The notes beneath the pieces were generated by a model, which saw only the letters and a list, made by a program, of their open reading frames with translations, was not told the DNA's origin and ran no database searches. Below, piece after piece: positions 1 to 5,591 of a stretch of 13,972 bases of DNA (position 1 is its first letter; each line of letters opens with the position of its first letter). Source of the stretch: an uncultured bacterium (GTDB lineage Bacteria > Patescibacteriota > Minisyncoccia > Phycocordibacterales > UBA9973); contig CAIOXR010000099.1 of assembly GCA_903862375.1 (NCBI GenBank), positions 1 through 13,972 on the forward strand, in the 5' to 3' direction. Position numbers and translations under genes: made by a program.

Positions 1-2
1 AT

Positions 3-101
3 AAAATTATATATAATATAGGCGAAGAAGATTTATTTACAAAAGAGGTAGATAAAGCAATAGAAAAAATAGAAGATTATCTTAAGCCATATTTAAGATA
101 G
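3..101 (+). CDS. C-terminal tail of an unknown protein (5' partial)
   Basis: An open frame runs in from the left window edge and ends at a TAG (99-101). It encodes about 32 residues ending in a charged, probably helical tail (EDLFTKEVDKAIEKIEDY, then LKPYLR). No start codon belongs to it within the window, so it is the end of a gene that begins upstream. Codon choice and amphipathic spacing look like real coding sequence. The next gene starts 7 bases after the stop, which suggests one transcript and possible translational coupling. The piece is too short to assign a family or function. Confidence 0.6.
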   Translation, partial: KIIYNIGEEDLFTKEVDKAIEKIEDYLKPYLR

Positions 102-108
102 TAAAATT

Positions 109-438
109 ATGGAATTACAAGAATTACATAAAAAATTAGAAGAAATAAAAATCTTAAAACAAGAAGGAAAAAATCTTGAAGCCAATAAGCTACTTCATAT
201 TGTCCAAAAAGAATTGATTGCACACCCTGTTAAAAATCCAAATAAAAATAATACAGATTATAATATAGGTATATGTTTTTGTGAGAAATGTGGAAAAGAA
301 GGTGGTTACGAAGAACAAGAAAATCTTTGCGATTTTTGTTATCTAGCAAAAAATAATCTTAATAGAGGAAATGCTTCAATAAGCCAAGAAGAAATGTATG
401 AAGAAAATTTTGATGACTCTATGAAAGAATATCAATAA
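109..438 (+). CDS. Small zinc-ribbon protein with N-terminal coiled coil, function unknown
   Basis: The product has 109 residues. Residues 1-37 are rich in E, K and L with heptad-like spacing and are probably a helical or coiled-coil segment. Residues 56-77 hold cysteines at 56, 58, 61, 74 and 77; C58-x2-C61 and C74-x2-C77 form a typical four-cysteine zinc-ribbon knuckle pair. The C-terminus is acidic and probably disordered. There is no signal peptide or membrane helix, so it should be cytoplasmic. The ATG lies 7 bases after the previous stop, so the two are probably co-transcribed. I do not recognise the family. A nucleic-acid- or protein-binding adaptor is plausible from the fold alone, and nothing in the sequence identifies a partner. 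Confidence 0.7.
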   Translation: MELQELHKKLEEIKILKQEGKNLEANKLLHIVQKELIAHPVKNPNKNNTDYNIGICFCEKCGKEGGYEEQENLCDFCYLAKNNLNRGNASISQEEMYEENFDDSMKEYQ

Positions 439-660
439 AATTTGTCTTATTTCTCTCCGCAATCTCACTCTATCCTATATAGTTCTACTACTAATACGGT
501 AGATAATAATTATTTAAATTGTTAAATATCTTATAAAATATGGTTTAATTATGTTTTAGTAATGGCTAAAAGTCTACTTGGATAGGTATTAAAGAGATTT
601 TTCCATTTCAATATCTCTGTTTCAAAGGAGTTCCACTGTAGACCGTATTGGCTCACCATT

Positions 661-678
661 TCGTGCTAGCACGAGAAG
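661..678. repeat. Palindrome TCGTGCTAGCACGA, left copy
   Basis: Bases 661-674 form a perfect 14-base palindrome. Bases 663-678 (GTGCTAGCACGAGAAG) recur identically at 1484-1499, on the other side of the gene at 784-1392. Identical 16-mers 821 bases apart bracketing one gene suggest duplication or insertion of a unit, or a repeat family used by some recombination process. Confidence 0.7.
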
Positions 679-699
679 CCTTAATTTTAAGGTTTTTTT
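679..699 (+). terminator. Intrinsic terminator
   Basis: CCTTAA (679-684) and TTAAGG (687-692) form a short stem with a two-base loop, followed directly by seven T residues (693-699). It would end plus-strand transcription coming from the genes at 3-438 or from an unannotated RNA in between. The stem is AT-rich and short, so efficiency is uncertain. Confidence 0.5.
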
Positions 700-715
700 C
701 GTTTGTAAAATTTTG

Positions 716-735
716 CACCCTTCTAGGAATCGAAC
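716..735 (-). repeat. T-arm-like terminal sequence, left copy (inverted relative to the right copy)
   Basis: Read on the minus strand this is GTTCGATTCCTAGAAGGGTG. The first ten bases match the tRNA T-arm core GTTCGATTCC. The same core followed by a similar tail (CTAAAAGG) occurs on the plus strand at 1500-1517. The 11-mer CACCCTTCTAG is also directly repeated at 716-726 and 1474-1484. No complete tRNA cloverleaf can be built around it. Confidence 0.55.
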
Positions 736-752
736 TTATTAATACAATATTA

Positions 753-778
753 AAGAGCTCTATTTTCATAGAGCTCTT
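753..778 (-). terminator. Hairpin terminator after the hypothetical gene
   Basis: A perfect 11-bp stem (AAGAGCTCTAT at 753-763, ATAGAGCTCTT at 768-778) encloses a TTTC loop. On the minus strand it begins 5 bases after the TAA of the gene ending at 784. The tail after the stem is only moderately T-rich (TAATATTG), so this is a likely but not classical terminator. Confidence 0.6.
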
Positions 779-783
779 GATAA

Positions 784-1392
784 TTACTTCTTATTCCAAC
801 GTTTAATAAATACAATATTATAACTAATTGGTAATATATTTTCAGCCTTAGAAGTAATTAAACTTTTGTAAATTGCAAAACAGAAACTTTGTCCATCAGG
901 TAAAGTAACTGGTTCCATCGCTATATTAATATACTCGCTTTCATTTTCAATCTGTGTAAATAAATTAAAAACGATTTCGCTAGTAAGTAAATGGAATCCC
1001 AGTTCCAATATTCTTTGATTGATTTCACTTATTGTTACAGATTTTTCAAATCCTAACATTTTTATTGGAACAACCAACAAATCGACGGAAGATTTTTTTT
1101 CTGAGGTCACAAGAGACTTAAGTACATAACGAGAAAAATCATTTAAAGCAATTGATTTTTCTCTGCATGATTTTTTTAATATGTTTGGATTTGCCTCCTC
1201 TCCTCCATAATAAATTTTTTTCCATGTATCCCACAGTCTCACATCAAAAGGATTCTCTTTTCTTAAAACCCTTTTAAGAACATTTGCCCACCATATACCA
1301 TTATAAAACAGGTCATTGCTGGTAAGCTTTTTCATTAAATCTTCAGACAGTCTACCGTATTCGGAGAGTGTCATTTCAGTGTTTTTTTGCAT
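784..1392 (-). CDS. Conserved-looking hypothetical protein in a repeat-flanked unit
   Basis: The product has 202 residues, with no signal peptide or membrane helix. The N-terminal half is helical and rich in W and K (NGIWWANVLKRVL at 31-43, RLWDTWKKIYYGG at 52-64). The C-terminal part (residues 153-199) has an alternating strand pattern: EYINIAMEPVTLPDGQSF, then CFAIYKS, then YNIVFIKRW. I do not recognise a named family. The general layout resembles hypothetical proteins that recur in several copies in CPR genomes, but that is memory and not evidence. The gene stands alone, with its own promoter (TTGACA/TAATAT at 1467-1440), a hairpin terminator, and flanking repeats at 661-735 and 1474-1519. 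I infer possible mobility as a single-gene unit. Confidence 0.65.
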   Translation of the reverse strand: MQKNTEMTLSEYGRLSEDLMKKLTSNDLFYNGIWWANVLKRVLRKENPFDVRLWDTWKKIYYGGEEANPNILKKSCREKSIALNDFSRYVLKSLVTSEKKSSVDLLVVPIKMLGFEKSVTISEINQRILELGFHLLTSEIVFNLFTQIENESEYINIAMEPVTLPDGQSFCFAIYKSLITSKAENILPISYNIVFIKRWNKK

Positions 1393-1439
1393 AACAGTGA
1401 ATTTTTATAAAGAACAACAGCAATATCGCTGGTATTTTT

Positions 1440-1467
1440 ATATTATAATAAAATACAAATTTGTCAA
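1440..1467 (-). promoter_or_regulatory. Sigma70-type promoter for the gene ending at 784
   Basis: On the minus strand TTGACA (1467-1462) is a perfect -35 box. It is followed after 16 bases by TAATAT (1445-1440). An overlapping TATAAT (1447-1442) has only a 14-base spacer. Transcription would start near 1433, giving a leader of about 40 bases with no clear Shine-Dalgarno sequence before the ATG at 1392. Confidence 0.55.
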
Positions 1468-1473
1468 AATTAC

Positions 1474-1519
1474 CACCCTTCTAGTGCTAGCACGAGAAGG
1501 TTCGATTCCCTAAAAGGTC
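1474..1519 (+). repeat. Palindrome plus T-arm-like sequence, right copy
   Basis: Bases 1477-1500 form a near-perfect 24-base palindrome centred on GTGCTAGCAC, with arms CCTTCT and AGAAGG and one a/g mismatch pair. It is followed at once by GGTTCGATTCCC, the tRNA T-arm core. The acceptor side that a tRNA would need is absent, and the T-stem pairs poorly, so this is not a functional tRNA. The 16-mer at 1484-1499 is identical to the left copy. Confidence 0.6.
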
Positions 1520-1568
1520 ACATTCTAGCGAGACCTATCGAGAGGCCTAAAAACCCCTCAATACTCGC

Positions 1569-1606
1569 TAACAAAAAATCACCAATTTCTTGGTGATTTT
1601 TTGTTA
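1569..1606. terminator. Bidirectional hairpin terminator
   Basis: A perfect 17-bp stem (1569-1585 with 1590-1606) encloses a TTTC loop. The outer part is A-rich on the 5' side and T-rich on the 3' side on both strands (AAAAAATCACC / GGTGATTTTTT), the usual shape of a terminator that works in both directions. It may end transcripts leaving the pilin-like operon on the minus strand or a short structured plus-strand RNA that starts near 1456. Confidence 0.7.
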
Positions 1607-1766
1607 TAAATTCTCTCTAGTTTTGTATCTTTATTTGTTTGTTGTTGAGTAGTATTTTGCTTCTCAAACATTCCAGCATTTCTCTCTTTTCAACTAGATG
1701 AGACAGCGAATAATGCTAGAATAGCCTTACAAAGCCTCACACCTCATTTTCCGAGACTGGAGAGGC

Positions 1767-1817
1767 TCACAAACACTAAAACATCCTTATACCATAAGGA
1801 TGTTTTAGTGTTTGTGA
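1767..1817. terminator. 51-base perfect hairpin at the end of the pilin-like operon
   Basis: The 24-base arms 1767-1790 and 1794-1817 are exactly complementary, with a three-base loop (ACC). It lies 9 bases past the TAG of the last pilin-like gene, so it is probably the operon terminator or an mRNA 3'-end stabiliser. No T tract follows on the minus strand, which is unusual for a simple intrinsic terminator. Confidence 0.6.
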
Positions 1818-1826
1818 CCTTAATCA

Positions 1827-2147
1827 CTATTTTAAATTTCCAACTTCATAACTTCCATTATCAATCTTTATTCTATCTTCACCTAATGTCTTCAAAACAA
1901 TATTTAATATTCCAAAAACAGCAACCATTATAAACATTCCAAACACTCCCCATATCATATGTTGTTTACTATCTTTTTTCATTTCTTCATTGTCAGGTGA
2001 CATCAAATATCTCACAAGACCATACAGAAAGTAAACAATTGCTAGAGCAAATAAGAAAATTATTAATGGATTAATAATTACTTCGTCAACTTTAGCCATT
2101 AAAGTAGTTATAGTTGCTTCTGCTTTTGGAATTAAATAAAAATTCAT
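1827..2147 (-). CDS. Two-helix pilin-like membrane protein (paralogue 3)
   Basis: The product has 106 residues with two membrane helices at about 25-48 and 65-88. They are joined by a short charged loop, SPDNEEMKKDSKQHM (50-64). The second helix opens with IWGVFGMFIMVAVFG. The same loop-plus-helix pattern (D-N/E-EE-x-KK, then WG or NG, then LF-x-MV) occurs in the two genes upstream, so the three are paralogues. Size and topology resemble TrbC/VirB2-type pilin subunits. There is no obvious cleavable signal peptide, unlike the neighbour at 2154-2519. The gene starts 6 bases after that neighbour and shares its transcript. It ends with TAG and is followed by a long hairpin. The pilin role is inferred from topology and context. 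Confidence 0.7.
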   Translation of the reverse strand: MNFYLIPKAEATITTLMAKVDEVIINPLIIFLFALAIVYFLYGLVRYLMSPDNEEMKKDSKQHMIWGVFGMFIMVAVFGILNIVLKTLGEDRIKIDNGSYEVGNLK

Positions 2148-2153
2148 AAATAA

Positions 2154-2519
2154 TTAACAATCTTGACCCATATGATTTGAAGAATTCGGTACACATGGAG
2201 TTATACTTTGACCTGTTGTATTTCCTATACCAAAAGTATTTTTAACAACAGCAATTATCCCCCAGAAAGCTACAATAACAAATAATCCGACAAGACCATT
2301 TATTATTTTAGTACGTCCCATCTTTTTAGCTTCTTCATCTGAAGATCCCATAAATGTCAATACACCCCATATAAAGTAAACTACAGCTATTGTAATCAAT
2401 GCTGGAACTATATAATTTAACCAACCTATTAATTGGTCTAAAATATTATCAATCGTTGTTACAGCTGAAACTAACAATGGAGCACAAACGACAAAACTAA
2501 ATGCAATAATTTTTTTCAT
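2154..2519 (-). CDS. Two-helix pilin-like membrane protein with signal peptide (paralogue 2)
   Basis: The product has 121 residues. Residues 1-19 (MKKIIAFSFVVCAPLLVSA) are a good Sec signal peptide, with a likely cleavage after LVSA. Membrane helices lie at about 33-56 and 72-95, joined by SSDEEAKKMGRTKI, the family loop. The short C-terminal tail carries two cysteines (C109, C121) that could form a disulfide outside the cell; neither paralogue has this tail. It is the first gene of a two-gene unit with its own promoter (2643-2671) and a leader of about 117 bases. A secreted pilin or membrane-embedded filament subunit is the best reading. No enzymatic motif is seen. Confidence 0.7.
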   Translation of the reverse strand: MKKIIAFSFVVCAPLLVSAVTTIDNILDQLIGWLNYIVPALITIAVVYFIWGVLTFMGSSDEEAKKMGRTKIINGLVGLFVIVAFWGIIAVVKNTFGIGNTTGQSITPCVPNSSNHMGQDC

Positions 2520-2542
2520 ATTTGATTTCTCAAAATTATATC

Positions 2543-2624
2543 TCGTAATTGTCTACTATACGAGACACTAATCTAATTAATAAAAACTTATAATAATTTC
2601 GTATTTTCTACCGACTGTAGAAAA
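2543..2624 (-). promoter_or_regulatory. Structured 5' leader with two hairpins
   Basis: Between the predicted start of transcription (about 2636) and the ATG at 2519 the minus strand can form an 8-bp hairpin (2604-2611 with 2617-2624, TTTTCTAC/GTAGAAAA) and a 6-bp hairpin (2543-2548 with 2560-2565, CTCGTA/TACGAG). Neither is followed by a T tract on the minus strand, so they are more likely leader structure than terminators. They may stabilise or control the two distal pilin-like genes. Confidence 0.35.
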
Positions 2625-2642
2625 AAATACAATTCTTTATAT

Positions 2643-2671
2643 ATTATACAAATAAATAATAATATATACAA
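2643..2671 (-). promoter_or_regulatory. Promoter for the two distal pilin-like genes
   Basis: On the minus strand TTGTAT (2671-2666), a 17-base spacer and TATAAT (2648-2643) form a near-consensus sigma70-type promoter. It lies directly after the stop of the gene at 2687-3001, so the last two genes can be expressed apart from the rest of the locus. Confidence 0.6.
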
Positions 2672-2686
2672 TAAATAACAAATGAA

Positions 2687-3001
2687 TTACATAGAAGTTG
2701 GAAGTCCAGGGAGAAACATTTTTCCATCTAGAAATGTACCCGACAATATCCCTACTAACCCCCATATACTAACCATAACAAATAAAGTTACTATCCCCCA
2801 TAACATAAAAGTCTTACCTGTTTTCTTCTTTTCTTCATTATCAGGGAAAAGAAAAAATTGTATAATCCCATAAACAAAACAAACTACAGCCACTGCTACT
2901 AATAAAGGTACTATAGCATCCATTAATGTACATGTAAAAAAGTTTATTAAAGATGTTAAACTTGTAATACCTACACTACAATCTATTCCACTATTGCTCA
3001 T
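2687..3001 (-). CDS. Two-helix pilin-like membrane protein (paralogue 1)
   Basis: The product has 104 residues, with membrane helices at about 28-51 and 66-88 and the linking loop FPDNEEKKKTGKTF. It then has MLWGIVTLFVMVSIWGLVG, closest among the paralogues to the one at 1827-2147. The N-terminal 25 residues contain two cysteines (C8, C24) and no clear signal peptide. The gene lies 44 bases after the VirB2-like gene and probably shares its transcript. It ends with TAA just before a promoter for the next pair. Function is inferred as a filament or membrane-complex subunit. Confidence 0.7.
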   Translation of the reverse strand: MSNSGIDCSVGITSLTSLINFFTCTLMDAIVPLLVAVAVVCFVYGIIQFFLFPDNEEKKKTGKTFMLWGIVTLFVMVSIWGLVGILSGTFLDGKMFLPGLPTSM

Positions 3002-3045
3002 ATTTTATTTAATATTATTCTATAATTAATTCGACCAAATTTATA

Positions 3046-3462
3046 TCAAACTCCAGCACCAATTTCTTTTACAGTATCTCCTATCGCATTTGCGATTATA
3101 AACGCACCTAGTAACAATGCTCCACCGACTACTGTATACAAAAGTGTTCTATGTGCAACTTCAAGCTCACCAGAATTACCTTGTGCTTTAACGTAAAGAA
3201 AACCAGCGTATATAATTGCTAATACTAAAATCGGAACTCCAACAACAAGGACAATATTTATAATAGCTTCTATGAATTGTGGAATAGTATCTATACCACC
3301 TTTTAATGGATTTTCTATTTTAGCATCGATAGTGTTTCCACTACTTGTTACTGCCCCAACAAATACTAATGGTGATAATAATGAAAAAGTAATTATAAAA
3401 ACAAAACTAAACTTAGCCAAGAAAGACATTATATGATATTTTTTATATTTTATATATTTCAT
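3046..3462 (-). CDS. VirB2/TrbC-like pilin
   Basis: The product has 138 residues. It has a basic n-region and hydrophobic stretch (about 16-36) with a signal peptidase-like site near FVGA-VT. After a short mature N-terminus, two membrane helices follow at about 63-93 and 104-128, joined by VKAQGNSGELEVAHR. This order (signal peptide, helix, short polar loop, helix) is that of TrbC/VirB2 pilins of type IV secretion systems, and the loop matches the C-terminal module of the upstream TIG protein (ITAGGKSGQVEKVRH). An internal Met at residue 12 (3429) gives a shorter signal peptide and could be the true start. It stops with TGA, which argues against TGA reassignment. The assignment to the VirB2-like group is good; the role in secretion, DNA uptake or adhesion is open. 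Confidence 0.8.
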   Translation of the reverse strand: MKYIKYKKYHIMSFLAKFSFVFIITFSLLSPLVFVGAVTSSGNTIDAKIENPLKGGIDTIPQFIEAIINIVLVVGVPILVLAIIYAGFLYVKAQGNSGELEVAHRTLLYTVVGGALLLGAFIIANAIGDTVKEIGAGV

Positions 3463-3482
3463 ACATTATATATTATTAATAA

Positions 3483-5591
3483 TTACTTTTGAAAAGTTGT
3501 TCTATCCATAAATGTATCAATCTTATCATCAACTTTGAATGAACTAATAATTGTATTTATAATTAACCATGCAGCTAAAGCTATAACATAACCAACGACT
3601 GCATTAAACAATACATGTCGAACTTTTTCAACTTGTCCAGATTTGCCACCTGCTGTGATAAATAGATAACCTGTATACATAATAATAAGTGCTATGAACG
3701 GAGTGGCAATTGTAAATAATAAAAACTTAATTATATTATTTAATAATCGCATAAAATATGTAAAATCACAAGGAACTTCAAACTGTCCTGTGGTTGTATT
3801 AACTGTTCCAGTATTACAATCCGGCACAATTCCACTATACTTACTAGTAGGAGTTGGAGCGGGAGTAGGAGGAGTTGGAGTATCTTCATTCATTACAAAT
3901 TCAAGAATATCAACATATTTACCATCCTTATATAAAGATGCAATATAGTTATTTTTAGGGACTAAACCTGTAAATGTTCTAGTTTCAGGAAGTATAAGGA
4001 ATGAATCATCAGTTGTAAATTCAAAATTCAATTTATAACCAGTATTTGGAGTCAATTTATTATTATTTACTACTTCTATTACATATGTATGTTTATCGGT
4101 AAGTCCATAAGCTTCAATATCTACAGAATTTGACGTCATACTTGCCAGTCTTATCTTATCTGTGCCAGCAGTTAAATCAGCCTTAGTTACAAAGTTTACT
4201 TCAGAAACCTTATCATAATTATCTTTATACATTACTCCTACGTATCTTGAGCTTGGTTTTAAACCTGTCATATTTACATTAATACTTGCATAAGATTTAT
4301 CAAGAGGAACATTAATAGTTACTGGGTCAGCTGCATATTTAAAATCTTGTCTATTCTTTGGATAACCATTTTCATCATAAACACTAAAATGATAATCACC
4401 AGAATTTACATTACCAAAAGCAACTAGCTTTACTGATGTGGTAGTAATACTAGTATCATCTACATTAATACCAACTTCACCAAGAACTGGACTACCTATA
4501 AGAAAATCATTATAACTTTCACAACTAATATTATCAAAATTCATTACTTTTATTTTACCTGCGGATACACCCACTGGCACAACAACTTTAAGTTCATTAG
4601 TACTTTGACTTACGATTTTAGCCTTAACACCATTAAACATCACGTATTCAGTATCACCACCAAAGTTCTCACCTTTAATTATTATTGTATCTCCAGCTAC
4701 CCCACTTTTTGGTTCAAAACCAGTAATCTTAGGAATTAAAATAACATTAAATATAGATTCACTGACTGCATCTCCTGCTGTTGTCTTTATGGTAATTTTA
4801 CTATCAACAGCATCTTTTGGTACTACAGCAGTTATTGTAGTATCATCTTTGGGGCTAAAATCATTAATGCCAACAGGAACTGTACCAAATAATACTCCAT
4901 CAACACTTCTTAAATTTTCAGTTTTAATTGTAATTAATTTACCAACACCTCCATAATTTGGAGAAAAACTAATTATTTTTGGAGGTGGAATAACAGTAAA
5001 ATTACTACTACTTGTAGCATCTCCTGATATTGCTTTTATAATAATACTACCAGTAACTGCTTTAGGTGGTACAACTATTGTAAACGCATTTTCACTTAAT
5101 ATCTTAATACCACTTGAATTAATAGGAATTGAACCAAATAGTACACCATTTATATCTTTAAAATTTTTACCTTTAACAATTACAGTTTCACCTATACTAC
5201 CTTTTATTGGGGTAAAACTTTCAATAATAGGAAGTAATCCAACTTTTGTCGTAAATGAAAAAATATTTGATAAAGTAATTTTTTTACCATTATAATAATC
5301 CATACTAATGGTATAAAAAGTTTTTTGACTTAAATTTGTAATATATACAACAGCGTTACCATTTGAATCAACATCGACTGGTTTTACAATTTCAGGGCCT
5401 AAAATAGAGCTAATAGTTAAATTATAATTATATACTGCATTATCTAATCCAGAAATATTTATAGTAGCAGATTCATAAGTTAGATCATTTACTGAAACAA
5501 TAGGTATAAGATTATACGCATTAGTTACATTAAAAATACTAAAAAATAAAATACCAAATATAAATGTAAATGTAAAAATTCTATTTTGCAT
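3483..5591 (-). CDS. Secreted IPT/TIG-domain surface protein with C-terminal VirB2-like membrane module
   Basis: The product has 702 residues. Order: signal peptide 1-25 (ends NVTNA); a beta domain with fibronectin-III-like pattern (28-115); three IPT/TIG domains at about 121-201, 204-285 and 287-366, each opening with I-x-x-F-x-P-x-x-G and carrying a GxxF or GVLFG element; two more beta domains (377-468, 478-567); a Thr/Pro linker (569-583); a short cysteine pair (C592, C608); and two membrane helices (about 616-647 and 660-684) joined by AGGKSGQVEKVRH. The last part aligns by eye with the VirB2-like protein next door. The start overlaps the upstream gene by 11 bases, so translation is coupled. 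I infer a cell-tethered adhesin or stalk whose pilin-like end may enter the same filament or membrane assembly. Confidence 0.85.
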   Translation of the reverse strand: MQNRIFTFTFIFGILFFSIFNVTNAYNLIPIVSVNDLTYESATINISGLDNAVYNYNLTISSILGPEIVKPVDVDSNGNAVVYITNLSQKTFYTISMDYYNGKKITLSNIFSFTTKVGLLPIIESFTPIKGSIGETVIVKGKNFKDINGVLFGSIPINSSGIKILSENAFTIVVPPKAVTGSIIIKAISGDATSSSNFTVIPPPKIISFSPNYGGVGKLITIKTENLRSVDGVLFGTVPVGINDFSPKDDTTITAVVPKDAVDSKITIKTTAGDAVSESIFNVILIPKITGFEPKSGVAGDTIIIKGENFGGDTEYVMFNGVKAKIVSQSTNELKVVVPVGVSAGKIKVMNFDNISCESYNDFLIGSPVLGEVGINVDDTSITTTSVKLVAFGNVNSGDYHFSVYDENGYPKNRQDFKYAADPVTINVPLDKSYASINVNMTGLKPSSRYVGVMYKDNYDKVSEVNFVTKADLTAGTDKIRLASMTSNSVDIEAYGLTDKHTYVIEVVNNNKLTPNTGYKLNFEFTTDDSFLILPETRTFTGLVPKNNYIASLYKDGKYVDILEFVMNEDTPTPPTPAPTPTSKYSGIVPDCNTGTVNTTTGQFEVPCDFTYFMRLLNNIIKFLLFTIATPFIALIIMYTGYLFITAGGKSGQVEKVRHVLFNAVVGYVIALAAWLIINTIISSFKVDDKIDTFMDRTTFQK

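Larger units (their letters stand above)
439..783. other. Gene-free stretch with terminator, palindrome and T-arm-like repeat
   Basis: No convincing coding sequence lies here on either strand. From left to right it holds AT-rich sequence, a weak AGAGAT/ATCTCT hairpin (about 593-618), a palindrome (661-674), an intrinsic terminator facing the plus strand (679-699), a tRNA T-arm-like sequence read on the minus strand (716-735), and a hairpin just after the stop of the minus-strand gene (753-778). The roughly 220 bases before the palindrome may be the 3' untranslated part of the upstream plus-strand transcript or an unrecognised RNA. Confidence 0.5.
1393..1826. other. Gene-free stretch with repeats and long hairpins
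   Basis: It holds the promoter of the gene at 784-1392, the right copy of the palindrome and T-arm-like sequence (1474-1519), a nested stem TAGCGAG/CTCGCTA (1526-1532 with 1564-1570), a 17-bp perfect hairpin (1569-1606), about 160 bases with no recognisable content (1607-1766), and a 24-bp perfect hairpin (1767-1817). A minus-strand 30-codon ORF (1671-1579) ends inside the terminator and is not convincing as a gene. Confidence 0.5.

Noticed and set aside
485..655. A decayed copy of the 784-1392 gene, from the shared 11-mer AATACGGTAGA near 493 and a similar ACCGTATT near 642
   Set aside because: The match is confined to about ten bases, and the flanking sequence does not continue in any consistent frame.
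1316..1513. A 65-codon plus-strand ORF ending in REGSIP
   Set aside because: It is antisense to the start of the gene at 784-1392 and runs through the promoter and palindrome; its end is only a translation of the repeat.
1499..1519. A tRNA gene around GGTTCGATTCCC
   Set aside because: The T-arm core is present, but the stem pairs poorly and no acceptor, D or anticodon arms can be placed around it on either strand. Kept only as a T-arm-like repeat.
1579..1671. A 30-codon minus-strand ORF beginning MFEKQNTTQQQ
   Set aside because: It is polar and protein-like, but it ends inside a strong bidirectional terminator and has no clear promoter or ribosome site.
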